Assembly: GCA_025927575.1 (NCBI GenBank)
Contig: JAICLJ010000016.1
Location: 1 to 46,395 of the forward strand
DNA: 46,395 nt
Origin: Bryobacteraceae bacterium
GTDB taxonomy: Bacteria > Acidobacteriota > Terriglobia > Bryobacterales > Bryobacteraceae
Direction of reading: 5' to 3'
A program made the position numbers and the translations under genes. The notes under the pieces are model-generated. The model was not told the origin of the DNA and ran no database searches. It saw nothing but the letters and a program-made list of their open reading frames with translations. Shown here piece after piece: positions 8,091-16,679 of this stretch (the stretch's first letter is position 1; every line of letters begins with the position of its first letter).

Positions 8091-8915
8091 ATGGCGCGAA
8101 CTCGGGCGCTCGCAAATGGCCCTGTAGAGCTCACGGATTCCAGTGGCAAGCAGATCTCACTGCCCCTCACCGCAATTTTTTTTGACGGCAATGCCGTGAA
8201 GGCGGAAGGTGACCTATACACCGCCAACAAGGCTCTCCTCGATCCCTGGCTGGCCTACTTGGCGGCAATCGGATGGTTGTTTCCAGACGCACAGCCTCCG
8301 GTAAAGACCGCAATGGTGATTGCAGCGAAGGATCCGGGCTCGAACGGTAATTTCATTCAAATCGTATTCTCGAATTTCGACGAGACAGATCCAAACGACC
8401 CCAAATTTGACACTACCGTCACAGAAACCAATTTGTACACCGGCTTAACTCCGCCGACCGTGCAGACCGTTCTCGGCGCCAGCGCGGGGAGCGGGACGGA
8501 ACCGGGGCTGGTTTTCGTGCCCGGCGCAGCGCCCACGGATCTACCCAAAGCCGGGAGCTATCCGCTCACGGTGACTGGCGCGAATACGTTTGCGGCCGCC
8601 GACATCCCGAAAGACTCTGGCGCTGGAAACGCGTTTACGGTGCAGGCGAAAGCCGACGGCGCGGATGGTGCGCAAACCAAGGTCGAGATCAAAGACGTGG
8701 ACACGAGCGCGTCCACCTTTACGCTGGCCGCCAACTGGGATAAGACTGCAAACCAGATCACCTCCTCGCAAGTGGGCTCGAACTTCGCGTACCTCATTAC
8801 GGTCGCCGCACCGGTCGGCGGAAGCATCTCCGCGCCGGCCGCGGGGACCATCACCCTCAACGGCGGTTCGGATGCGGCCAGCGCCGCCTCGGCGTCCGCC
8901 GCCGTCCCTGGTTAG
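8091..8915 (+). CDS. Unknown lead protein of the injection-system operon
   Basis: This 274-aa protein opens the operon behind a strong GGAGGGAG ribosome-binding site, and ends 38 bases before the sheath gene. I do not recognise a family. The first ~75 residues look globular (LDPWLAYLAAIGWLFPD). The middle is polar and rich in D, N and T. The C-terminal ~110 residues read like a beta-sandwich (FTVQAKADGADGAQTKVEI, then a Thr/Val-rich run) and end in a low-complexity Ala/Ser tail. Such a beta-rich piece recalls the surface insertion domains of sheath proteins, but no homology can be claimed. Its position suggests a structural or sheath-associated role. There is no signal peptide or membrane segment. 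Confidence 0.75.
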   Translation: MARTRALANGPVELTDSSGKQISLPLTAIFFDGNAVKAEGDLYTANKALLDPWLAYLAAIGWLFPDAQPPVKTAMVIAAKDPGSNGNFIQIVFSNFDETDPNDPKFDTTVTETNLYTGLTPPTVQTVLGASAGSGTEPGLVFVPGAAPTDLPKAGSYPLTVTGANTFAAADIPKDSGAGNAFTVQAKADGADGAQTKVEIKDVDTSASTFTLAANWDKTANQITSSQVGSNFAYLITVAAPVGGSISAPAAGTITLNGGSDAASAASASAAVPG

Positions 8916-8953
8916 TGCGGGGACATAGTTCCAATCTCTAATGGAGAAATCGC

Positions 8954-10483
8954 ATGCCGATCACACCAACATTTCCAGGCCTGTACATCGAGGAACTGCC
9001 CACTAACGCGCGCACGATCACAGCGGCGGCCACGTCAATTCTAGTCGCGGTTGGTTATACGCACCCGTTCAAGACGAACAACTTCAATACCGCGGTGGAG
9101 TTGTTCAGCTTCACCGATTACGAGCGGGAATTCGGCGGGCTGTATGCCAGCGGAATTGTTGATAACAACGTGGGATACGCCGTTAATCAATTTTTCCTCA
9201 ACGGCGGAACGGACTGCTTCGTCGTCGGGTTACCGGCACGTGCGCGTTCGAGCACGGGCGCCGATCTGGGGGCCATCCCTCACGCTACGGCAACTGTGGG
9301 GTCTGTGGTGTTCAGTGCGCTGGAACCCACCGACCTGATTCAGATGTTTGTTACAGTAGACAATCTCCAATCGAGCGATTCGATCGCGGACATCACGATC
9401 TCCTATGGCAACCAGTCCGAAACCTTTCGGGCGGTGACGCTGAACACCTCGGACACCGTGAACTTCATTGAGGCGCGGATCAACAAAAAATCCAGCCTAA
9501 TCACCGTGACTCCCGGCGGCGGAGGCTATGGGACTTCGTTCACGGTCGGAAAATTGGTCGCGTTCGCGGCCACGCTTCCGGGCGGCTTTGCCACTAGCTT
9601 TAGCAGTGCCGACTTTATCGGCGTCTTTCAGCAGGATGGGTCGCTCGACAAGCTTCCGATTTTCAACCTTCTCATCATCCCGGGCGTGGCCGACAACGCG
9701 ATCTGGAGCGCCGCACTGGCCTTTTGCGAACGCAAACACTCATTCGTGATTCTCGATCCGCCACGCCAGGCCGCGGCCGATGACAGCACGCCGCCATTGA
9801 AAAAGATCGCGGACCTGATCGGCGTATTTCCCACGAGTACGAATGGCGGCCTGTATTTCCCGTACATCAAATCTAACGATCCGGTGACTGGGCAGACGAT
9901 CGAACTACCGCCGAGCGGCTCGGTGGCAGGCATCTTCGCGCGTATTGATGTGAACCGGGGTGTCTGGAAGGCGCCGGCCGGCCTTGAAGCCACGGTGAAC
10001 AATACGCCCGGTCTGGTGGACCGCGGGCGCATGACAGACCAGCGCCAGGGAACGCTGAATCCTATTGGCGTGAACTGTCTGCGCGAATTTCCCGGTATCG
10101 GCGTCGTGGTATTCGGCGCGCGCACCCAGGTGACGAACAACTCTTCTTTGCAGCAGTGGCGCTATGTGCCTGTCCGCCGGATGGCACTGTTTTTGGAGCA
10201 GACCCTGCTGGCCAATCTCGGGTGGGTGGTCTTCGAGCCCAATGACGACCCGCTCTGGACCGCCATTCGCACGACGATTGAAAACTTCATGCTGGGATTG
10301 TTCACGCAAGGCGCCTTCCAGGGCTCCACGCCCCGCCAGGCCTTCCGTGTGGTCTGCGACAGCACGACTACTACGCAGCAGGACATCGACAACGGAATCG
10401 TAAATATCATCGTGGCGTTCGCGCCGCTTAAACCAGCCGAGTTTGTGATCATCAAGATCGCGCAACTGGCAGGACAGTCGTAG
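8954..10483 (+). CDS. Contractile tail sheath protein
   Basis: The 509-aa protein has the sheath-family start PTFPGLYIEELPTNARTI and the downstream FTDYEREFGG and YAVNQFFLNGGTDCFVVG blocks seen in gp18/Afp2-type sheaths. The C-terminal half has the conserved core: GIFARIDVNRGVWKAPAG (about 320-337), GVNCLREFPGIGVVVFGART, and VPVRRMALFLEQTL with the final FVIIKIAQL. It polymerises around the inner tube and contracts to drive it into a target. The start follows ATGGAGAAATCGC, and the gene is 23 bases ahead of the tube gene. A beta-rich insertion between about 110 and 215 probably makes the outer domain. It is the only sheath gene here, whereas Afp/PVC have three. Confidence 0.95.
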   Translation: MPITPTFPGLYIEELPTNARTITAAATSILVAVGYTHPFKTNNFNTAVELFSFTDYEREFGGLYASGIVDNNVGYAVNQFFLNGGTDCFVVGLPARARSSTGADLGAIPHATATVGSVVFSALEPTDLIQMFVTVDNLQSSDSIADITISYGNQSETFRAVTLNTSDTVNFIEARINKKSSLITVTPGGGGYGTSFTVGKLVAFAATLPGGFATSFSSADFIGVFQQDGSLDKLPIFNLLIIPGVADNAIWSAALAFCERKHSFVILDPPRQAAADDSTPPLKKIADLIGVFPTSTNGGLYFPYIKSNDPVTGQTIELPPSGSVAGIFARIDVNRGVWKAPAGLEATVNNTPGLVDRGRMTDQRQGTLNPIGVNCLREFPGIGVVVFGARTQVTNNSSLQQWRYVPVRRMALFLEQTLLANLGWVVFEPNDDPLWTAIRTTIENFMLGLFTQGAFQGSTPRQAFRVVCDSTTTTQQDIDNGIVNIIVAFAPLKPAEFVIIKIAQLAGQS

Positions 10484-10506
10484 TTTCGAATCTCGAGGAT
10501 AAACAT

Positions 10507-11010
10507 ATGCCACAATTTCCCGCAAATGCCACGCGCTTCGATCCATATAAAAACTATGCGGCCCGCGTCTATTTCGATCAGTCCGCCACGCCGGTGGCGG
10601 GGATCAGCAAGATCAGCGGCCTCAAACGCTCCTCCGATGTCATCGAATACCGCGAGGCGGGTAATCTGCTCATCCGCAAAGGCCTGGGCCGGACTAAATA
10701 CGACTCGGTCACGCTGGAGCGTGGTGTCACGCAGGATAAAGAATTTGAGGAATGGGCCAACGCCGCGCAAGTGCTGGACAAGGGCGCGCCCTCGCGCTCG
10801 CTGAAAGCGCTGCGCAAGGAGGTCCGCATCGAACTGCTGAACGAAGCGATGCAACCTGTACATCGCTATCTACTGCATCGCTGCTGGGTTTCCGAGTTTC
10901 AGATGCTCAGCGATGTCGATGCCGGGGGCAATGGTATCGCCATGGAGCACATCAAGTTAGAGCATGAGGGTTGTGAGCACGACGCCCTGCCCGAGCCGAA
11001 GGATATCTAA
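10507..11010 (+). CDS. Inner tube protein (gp19/Hcp-like)
   Basis: This 167-aa protein forms the rigid tube inside the sheath. It matches the gp19-type tail tube family: PYKNYAARVYFDQ (about 13-25), ISKISGLKRSSDVIEYREAG, then KYDSVTLERGVTQDKEFEEW. The C-terminus HRCWVSEFQMLSDVDAGGN then AMEHIKLEHEGCE is also typical. The start ATG follows TCGAGGATAAACAT. There is only one tube paralogue, while Afp/PVC clusters have two. The product should be cytoplasmic until the particle is released. Confidence 0.94.
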   Translation: MPQFPANATRFDPYKNYAARVYFDQSATPVAGISKISGLKRSSDVIEYREAGNLLIRKGLGRTKYDSVTLERGVTQDKEFEEWANAAQVLDKGAPSRSLKALRKEVRIELLNEAMQPVHRYLLHRCWVSEFQMLSDVDAGGNGIAMEHIKLEHEGCEHDALPEPKDI

Positions 11011-11012
11011 CA

Positions 11013-11777
11013 ATGTTCAGCTTGCCTGTCAGTGGACAGGTGGTCGATCTCCGTCTGCGCGCCGGTTGGGACGATCTGCTGCTGCTTGAGCAGCGCGATG
11101 AAACGGAGGCAGCTCTGCAATTGGTTGCGCGCTTAGCCACCGACGAGGCCGGCCGGCCGCTCGACACCAGTTCCCTCCCTGTCACCGACGTCGAAGCCGC
11201 CCTGCTGGAGGTGCGACGAATGGTGTTCGGAGATTCCGTCCGCGCCGACGTCCGGTGCCTCGCGCCGGGATGCGGGAAGCGCGTGGACGTAAGCTTCCAG
11301 ATCGGCGATTATCTCGGCTTCCATCGCGCGCGGAAGCCGCGCAGAGTGGAGCCCGCTGCAGAGGCCGGCTGGTTCCGGCTGGCCGGTTCCGGCGCCTTGT
11401 TCCGCCTGCCCACGGCGGGCGACTTGCGCTGGTTGAGGTCTCGTGCGGATGGCGCGGCCGAACTGGCGCGGCGCTGCATCCGTCCGGATGGATTGGCGGC
11501 TGTCGAGTTGGGGCGCATTGAACGTGCGCTCGCCGCCATGGCGCCCAGCTTGTCGAATTCGGTGCGAGGGTCCTGCCCGGAGTGCGGTCGCGGGCTCGAG
11601 ATGTACTTCGACGTATTTCATTTCGTGATCGCCGAGTTGCGCAGCCAGGCCATGTATTTGTTTGCGGACGTTCATTTGCTGGCGTCGCAATATCACTGGA
11701 GCGAGTCGGCAATTCTCGACATGCCGGCGATCCGCCGCACACAGTATGTCGAAATGATCGGAGGGGCGCGCGCGTGA
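11013..11777 (+). CDS. Zinc-ribbon baseplate-type protein of the injection system
   Basis: This 254-aa protein lies two bases after the tube gene. It carries two split cysteine pairs, C82-x4-C87 (RCLAPGCGKRVDVSF) and C188-x2-C191 (GSCPECGRGLEMYFDVFHF), each followed by a beta-strand. That looks like one or two zinc ribbons. The regions around them, FRLPTAGDLRWLRSRADG and the C-terminal ASQYHWSESAILDMPAIRR, resemble the T4 gp26/gp28-type proteins found next to tube genes in myophages and eCIS loci. A part in assembling or loading the tube-baseplate junction is inferred from that. The ATG of the next gene overlaps its stop codon by one base. Confidence 0.6.
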   Translation: MFSLPVSGQVVDLRLRAGWDDLLLLEQRDETEAALQLVARLATDEAGRPLDTSSLPVTDVEAALLEVRRMVFGDSVRADVRCLAPGCGKRVDVSFQIGDYLGFHRARKPRRVEPAAEAGWFRLAGSGALFRLPTAGDLRWLRSRADGAAELARRCIRPDGLAAVELGRIERALAAMAPSLSNSVRGSCPECGRGLEMYFDVFHFVIAELRSQAMYLFADVHLLASQYHWSESAILDMPAIRRTQYVEMIGGARA

Positions 11778-12433
11778 TGCCACGGCTTTCCTACTTTCGC
11801 AAACTCGCCGGCCGGCCCGCCGGTAATCCGATCCGGCTGGCTCCGAGCAGCCATCCCTTCCGCCGTGGTGAGGGAAGGGTGTCCGAGCCGGGGCCGCAGT
11901 TCCGGCCGGTCCCGCCCGAAACGGCGAAAGGCCCGCAGATTACGGTTCCTCGCGCTACTGAGGCAAATCCGAATTCGCGGCCGCAACCCGTGGCACCGCC
12001 CCGAGCGCATGTGTTGCCGGAAAGCGGGGCAGCGGAGGCTCTGGCACGCCCGCCGGAAACACCGGCGCTCATATCAGAAATTGCGAGAGAGCCGGGACCG
12101 CACTCTCCGGAGACGAATCCCCTACGGGAGGAGGTGTCACCGGCCCGCACGCAGCGTTCGGAATCGGGCGATCACCCGCAATCCATAGAAACACGTACCA
12201 TAACGGTTCACGAGGAGCGTCCGGAGCCTGCGCCTCGCCCGGCTGCTGTGGCCGCAACGCAATCCCATATCGAGATCGGATCCATCGAAATCGAGATCGT
12301 AGCGCCGCCCGCCGTGCCCGCCCCAAAACCGGCTGCTCCGGCGGCGCGCCGGCCAAGCACGGCGATCCGCCGGTCAGCCCCGGCGCCGCTGGCGCGCGGC
12401 TTCGGCTCCATGGCAGGTCTGCGTCAGGGATAG
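11777..12433 (+). CDS. Proline-rich disordered protein of the injection system
   Basis: The start ATG at 11777 shares its A with the preceding TGA; a GTG at 11774 is an alternative. The 218-aa product is predicted to be mostly disordered: very rich in Pro, Ala, Arg and Glu, with no hydrophobic core. A short ordered-looking patch, HIEIGSIEIEIVAPPAVPAP (about 170-189), is followed by an Ala/Pro/Arg-rich end. I recognise no family. Pro-rich linkers occupy this place, between the tube-associated genes and the cap, in other eCIS loci, so a flexible linker or chaperone-like role is possible. Composition alone makes database matches unreliable. The coding call rests on the tight spacing and preserved frame. 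Confidence 0.65.
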   Translation: MPRLSYFRKLAGRPAGNPIRLAPSSHPFRRGEGRVSEPGPQFRPVPPETAKGPQITVPRATEANPNSRPQPVAPPRAHVLPESGAAEALARPPETPALISEIAREPGPHSPETNPLREEVSPARTQRSESGDHPQSIETRTITVHEERPEPAPRPAAVAATQSHIEIGSIEIEIVAPPAVPAPKPAAPAARRPSTAIRRSAPAPLARGFGSMAGLRQG

Positions 12434-12436
12434 CGT

Positions 12437-13681
12437 ATGGCGATCGGTGTCCTGGACCTCTCGATCATCACCGACCGGCTTATCAAGAAGCTGCAGGACG
12501 CCATAGACAATTCGCCGCTCTGGACCGTGAACGGCGGCGCCATTCCGAAGTTCACGATCCAGCTCAGCGGCTCCATGCCGGAGTCCGTGCGCGGGGACGG
12601 CGGATGCCAGCTTAACCTGTATCTGTATCACGTCAACGCGGACAAGAACCAAAGAAACTCGCCGATCGGGCGCTATATCGTACAGCAGCGCCCCTTCGGG
12701 TTGGAACTCTACTATCTGCTGACGGCGTTCGCCAATAAGGACTATGTGCAGGAGCAGCAGGCGATGAGCATCGGGATGCGCTGCTTCTTCGATAACCCGT
12801 TCATCACGGATCCTGCCGTATTCGAGGAACTGAGTCTCACCATGCAGACGGAGCCGGCCGAGCGGCTGAGCGTGCAATGGCAAGCGATCCACGCTCCGTT
12901 CCGTCTAACCGCAGTCTACCGGGTTGCGGTCGCATTTCTGGAGCCCCTCATTCCCGCGCCGCAGGAACGGCCGCGTCCCACCGCCTGGACTCTGTCGGCC
13001 GATCCCGCGGCCTTGCCCGCGAGTAAGACCGGACAAATCCTCGGAACGTTCCGCCGCACGTCCTATCTTTCGCCAGATAGCACCTCCACCAATCTGGAGA
13101 CGCTCTTCTTCGACCAGTCTCCCGCAACCGTGGCCGCCGGCCAGGATTTCACGCTATATGGAGCAGGACTCAACGGACCGTTATCGAGCAGCGTTTTTCT
13201 GTTGCTGCCGGATGGTTCGGAACAGGACGTCACTGCCTGGAAGACGCCGAACCCCGTGCTTCAGACCGACTCTCGAATCGGACTGACTCTGCCCGCAGCG
13301 GTAGGCGTGGTTCCGGCCAATGCACCTCCCGCCGGAATCTACCAGTTGCGCGTTGGGAGTGGGGCGGTGCGCAGTAATTCAACACCCTTCAGCGTGGCTG
13401 CGGTGGTCGCGAACATCACCAATCCGCCGCTGCTCGTCGGTCCGGGGCCGCATACGGTTAACGTGATTGGGCTGGCCGCCGGGAAGACCGAGATCCTGCT
13501 CGATACGGTGTCACTAACAGAATCCGCGGGTGCGCCGGCGGCGGGCCAGTTCCAACTCGATCTCGCGGCGGGAACGGTCATTTTTCTCATGCCCGATGTG
13601 CTTCCCGCGAGTGGCCGTTATACGCTGCGAGTGCGCGTGAGCGGAGTCGAATCGCAACCGTCCTTGTGGGTGGCGCCATGA
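12437..13681 (+). CDS. Pvc16/DUF4255-type tube cap (terminator) protein
   Basis: Residues 1-190 form the DUF4255/Pvc16 N-terminal domain: LDLSIITDRLIKKLQDAID at the start, GCQLNLYLYHVNADKNQRN, and LELYYLLTAFANKDYVQEQQ. This family caps the distal end of the tube and sheath and sets the particle length. The C-terminal half (about 200-414) is beta-rich with IPT/Ig-like repeats (for example DQSPATVAAGQDFTLYGAGL), which is longer than the simplest caps and could decorate the end of the particle. The gene begins three bases after the preceding stop and its TGA overlaps the ATG of the ATPase gene (ATGA). The domain call is strong. Confidence 0.85.
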   Translation: MAIGVLDLSIITDRLIKKLQDAIDNSPLWTVNGGAIPKFTIQLSGSMPESVRGDGGCQLNLYLYHVNADKNQRNSPIGRYIVQQRPFGLELYYLLTAFANKDYVQEQQAMSIGMRCFFDNPFITDPAVFEELSLTMQTEPAERLSVQWQAIHAPFRLTAVYRVAVAFLEPLIPAPQERPRPTAWTLSADPAALPASKTGQILGTFRRTSYLSPDSTSTNLETLFFDQSPATVAAGQDFTLYGAGLNGPLSSSVFLLLPDGSEQDVTAWKTPNPVLQTDSRIGLTLPAAVGVVPANAPPAGIYQLRVGSGAVRSNSTPFSVAAVVANITNPPLLVGPGPHTVNVIGLAAGKTEILLDTVSLTESAGAPAAGQFQLDLAAGTVIFLMPDVLPASGRYTLRVRVSGVESQPSLWVAP

Positions 13682-15735
13682 CCCCACTGAAGAACAAACG
13701 GCGCGAGACTGCACCGGACGAGCGCACATTCCTGACGAGGCTGCGTCTGCGGGCACAGCGGCGTGTCTTGTGGATGCGCGCCCTCTGGAAAGCCAGCGGG
13801 GCGCCGGGCGCCCAAGGCCTCGCAATTACGGACGCGGACGTAGACCGCATTCTCCAGCATCCACGCGGCCTGAACTCAGGCGAGGCCGAGTTCTACCAGA
13901 CGGACCAGACCGCTCGCGGCCTGACGCGCCAGATCGCGGATGCCGACGCGGCCGTTACGAGCGATCCGCGCTGGACACGCCTTTGTTGCGAGTTCAATCT
14001 TTCCGTCTTCGAACGCGATCTGCTCTCGCTGGCGGTGGCCGTCGAAATCGATCCTTGGTGGCGGCGCGTGTGCGGCTATCTGCACGATGACGCGACTGCC
14101 GCACAGGCCACGCCGTGGCTCGCGGCCGGTCTATTCGGTTGGGATCGCGAGGTGCGGCTGGGATCCGATTCCGCACTGGTTCGCTGGCATCTTGCGCGCC
14201 CTGCCGAGAATGCTCTCAATCCGTGGAGCACTATCGCGTCCTGGCAGGCGGATCCGCAGATCGTAGCCTGGCTGTTGCAGGAAACCGCGTGTGAACCCGC
14301 AGCGGCACCCGAGAGCGATTGTCTCTATCCCGATATCTTGGCTGCGATGCAGCAGTTCACAAATTCGGTGCTCAAACATGATCCGGCCTCTGCGATTGCG
14401 ATTGAATTGATGGGTCCCGACGGCTCGGGACGGCAGACTCTGGCGGCGCAATTCGCAGCCGCGATCGGGAAGAACGGCCTGTTTGTCGTCGATGACCGGA
14501 TACTGCTGGGTTCGGGCGCGCCGTACCATCCGACCGGCGAGCACGTAATTCGATCCGCGCGGTCGGCTCGTCTTGCGCACTCCGTTCTTTATTGGCGAAG
14601 CGCCGAAGGCGCGGAGCCGCGGCTTTGGAGCCTGCTCGACGGCGCTGCCCAAATCAGCATTTTCGGCGCCACCACGCCTTTACCGGCAGATGTGCATTCG
14701 CGCGCTCTGCGCCGCATCTTTCGTCTGCCGCCGCTTTCTCGAAGGCAGCGTTGCGCCCTGTGGACACGCCTGGGCGCAGGGGATCCGCCAATCCCGGTTT
14801 CGGATTGGGCGCTGACTCCCGGAGAAATTGTCAAAGCGGCGTCCGCCGCGGCGGCCAGCGGTGACGCGGTGGTCGAGGTGTGCCGCGCGATGCTGCACCA
14901 GGCGCCGGGCGAGCTGTTCGTTCCTCTTCCGTGTCCCTACACCTGGGAGGATATCGTCCTCACCCCTACACTACAGGCGCACTTGGCGGAGTTGGAGATG
15001 CAGGCGCGGCTGCGCTTCGCCGTATTGGAAGACTGGGGCTTTGAGCGGCTGCTGCCCATGGGCCGCGGCCTGACCGCGCTGTTCGCCGGACCGAGCGGCA
15101 CCGGGAAAACCATGGCCGCGCAAGTGCTCGCCCGCGCGCTCGGTATGGATCTCTACCGGGTGGACCTGGCAGGCGTCATCAACAAGTATATCGGCGAAAC
15201 CGAAAAGCATCTGAGGCGCGTCTTCGAAGCGTGCGAGCGCGCCAATGTCCTCCTCTTTTTCGATGAGGCTGACGCCCTGTTCGGGCAGCGCATGCAAGTA
15301 AAAGATGCGCACGACCGCTTTGCCAACATCGAGATCGATTATCTGCTGCAGCGCATGGAGCAGTTCGATGGAGTTGCCGTGCTGGCGACGAATCGCAAGG
15401 AGGACCTGGATAAGGCGTTTCTGCGGCGCTTGCGGTTTCTCATCGATTTCCTCCCGCCCGGGCCGGCGGAGCGGCTCGAGCTTTGGCGCAAGTCGCTTCC
15501 GCTACAATCGCCCTCGGGCGAAGAGATCCTGGGCGCAATCGATTGGGAACTGCTGGCCAGCAAACTGACCCTGACAGGCGCCGACATCAAATCGGCCGCG
15601 CTTGGCGCCGCGTTTCTGGCTCGCGCTACGAATTCCAAGATCACTATGCAACAGGTGATCAGCGCCGTGCGCCGGCAGATGAGCAAGCACGGCCAGGTGT
15701 TGCGGATGGGAGACCTGGAGCACATCCATGCCTGA
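13678..15735 (+). CDS. AAA+ ATPase of the injection system (Afp15/Pvc15-like)
   Basis: The 685-aa cytoplasmic protein is the ATPase found in nearly all eCIS loci and is needed for assembly or cargo loading. The active AAA module is C-terminal: Walker A GPSGTGKT (471-478), Walker B VLLFFDEADALFG (D529, E530), sensor 1 VAVLATNRKEDL and an Arg-rich RRLRF finger. An earlier P-loop-like motif at 246-253, GPDGSGRQ, has Arg in place of the Walker lysine, so the first AAA module is probably inactive. The ATG at 13678, overlapping the cap-gene stop, is preferred over the GTG at 13666. The stop of this gene lies inside the start of the small gene that follows. Confidence 0.92.
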   Translation: MTPLKNKRRETAPDERTFLTRLRLRAQRRVLWMRALWKASGAPGAQGLAITDADVDRILQHPRGLNSGEAEFYQTDQTARGLTRQIADADAAVTSDPRWTRLCCEFNLSVFERDLLSLAVAVEIDPWWRRVCGYLHDDATAAQATPWLAAGLFGWDREVRLGSDSALVRWHLARPAENALNPWSTIASWQADPQIVAWLLQETACEPAAAPESDCLYPDILAAMQQFTNSVLKHDPASAIAIELMGPDGSGRQTLAAQFAAAIGKNGLFVVDDRILLGSGAPYHPTGEHVIRSARSARLAHSVLYWRSAEGAEPRLWSLLDGAAQISIFGATTPLPADVHSRALRRIFRLPPLSRRQRCALWTRLGAGDPPIPVSDWALTPGEIVKAASAAAASGDAVVEVCRAMLHQAPGELFVPLPCPYTWEDIVLTPTLQAHLAELEMQARLRFAVLEDWGFERLLPMGRGLTALFAGPSGTGKTMAAQVLARALGMDLYRVDLAGVINKYIGETEKHLRRVFEACERANVLLFFDEADALFGQRMQVKDAHDRFANIEIDYLLQRMEQFDGVAVLATNRKEDLDKAFLRRLRFLIDFLPPGPAERLELWRKSLPLQSPSGEEILGAIDWELLASKLTLTGADIKSAALGAAFLARATNSKITMQQVISAVRRQMSKHGQVLRMGDLEHIHA

Positions 15736-15964
15736 TCTACGAATCGACAAATTGACGCTAAAGCTCTCCGGGTTGAATCGACAGGACGCCGAACGGCTGG
15801 CCCATCGCATTGCCAAGGGGCTTGCCGGCGCCAAGCTGAGCGGGCCCTCGCGCAAGATCGGCGGCATTTCGTCGCGCGTTACGGCGCCCAAAGGGAGCGG
15901 CCAGGACGCGCTTGCCGACGCTGTGATTGCGGACCTGATCCGGTCGTTGGAGCGACAGAACTAG
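15728..15964 (+). CDS. Small unknown protein of the injection system (78 aa)
   Basis: The ATG at 15728 sits inside the last codons of the ATPase gene (8-base overlap), and the stop is two bases before the next ATG. The protein is basic and probably helical: DLRIDKLTLKLSGLNRQDAE, then AHRIAKGLAGAKL, a Gly/Ser-rich linker, and a final helix ALADAVIADLIRSLERQ. The N-terminal LRIDKLTLKLSGL pattern resembles short proteins annotated only as hypothetical in other eCIS loci. No function is known. Because it is locked between the ATPase and the adaptor it is probably a subunit or assembly factor. The coding call is good from the overlaps. Confidence 0.75.
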   Translation: MPDLRIDKLTLKLSGLNRQDAERLAHRIAKGLAGAKLSGPSRKIGGISSRVTAPKGSGQDALADAVIADLIRSLERQN

Positions 15965-15966
15965 CC

Positions 15967-16665
15967 ATGCCTGGAAAATACATGCGCGGCGCGCTGGTAC
16001 AGTTCATGCCGACCTTTCTGCGTCCGCTGCCGAACGTCATCACTTTCCAGTACAACCCGGAAACCATGACACACACCTGGACGCAGCCGGAATCCGCTAC
16101 CGGCGAGTCGGAGCGGAGCAATCCGCTAGCGGTCCGCGGCCTGCCGGGAGAAGAGTTCAGCTTCTCGATCTCGATGGATGCGCAGGATATGATCGCGGAC
16201 GGTAGCCCGATCGCGCGGGGCGCCGCGATTGCGACCGGAGTCTATACACGCCTCGCGGCGCTCGAAATGCTGTTGTTTCCGACGGAAGCGTTTGCGGTGG
16301 GAGGGCTGGTAGGACAAGTCGGCGCCTCGCTGCTTAACCGCGACTTCATTCCGAGCCGCTCCGTTCCAGAATCGCAAGCGCCAGTAGTGCTCTTCGTTTG
16401 GGGTCCGGAACGCATCGTGCCGGTGCGTGTCACCAGCCTCACTATCACCGAAAAGCTTTACGACGAATTTCTCAATCCAATACAAGCCGATGCGTCGCTT
16501 GGGCTGCGTGTGCTTACGCCGGAGGAACTGCTGGCCGTGTGCGGACCGTTGGCGCCGGTCGCCAAGGCTGCCTATTTGTACTCACAGGCGCTCCGCCAGG
16601 CTCTTGCCGTGGCCAACCTGGAGAATGCGGTGGAGTCGATCATTGGGATGTTGCCCGTGGGTTGA
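15967..16665 (+). CDS. CIS tube-adaptor protein (Afp7/Pvc7 N-terminal type)
   Basis: The 232-aa protein has the CIS_tube signature near its N-terminus: LVQFMPTFLRPLPNVITFQY followed by NPETMTHTWTQPE (about 9-41). The centre reads FSFSISMDAQDMIADGSP, and then VVLFVWGPERIVPVRVTSLT and ITEKLYDEFLNPIQADASLG. In Afp7 and Pvc7 this domain links the inner tube to the spike and is fused to a LysM domain. Here the LysM-like part is a separate short gene just downstream. The start follows the previous stop by two bases. Family assignment is strong. Confidence 0.87.
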   Translation: MPGKYMRGALVQFMPTFLRPLPNVITFQYNPETMTHTWTQPESATGESERSNPLAVRGLPGEEFSFSISMDAQDMIADGSPIARGAAIATGVYTRLAALEMLLFPTEAFAVGGLVGQVGASLLNRDFIPSRSVPESQAPVVLFVWGPERIVPVRVTSLTITEKLYDEFLNPIQADASLGLRVLTPEELLAVCGPLAPVAKAAYLYSQALRQALAVANLENAVESIIGMLPVG

Positions 16666-16679
16666 GGAGAGGAGTCTTC

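Noticed and set aside
7766-8230. 154-aa minus-strand frame across the start of the injection-system operon
   Set aside because: It overlaps the well-supported start of the gene at 8091, has no ribosome-binding site and no family resemblance.
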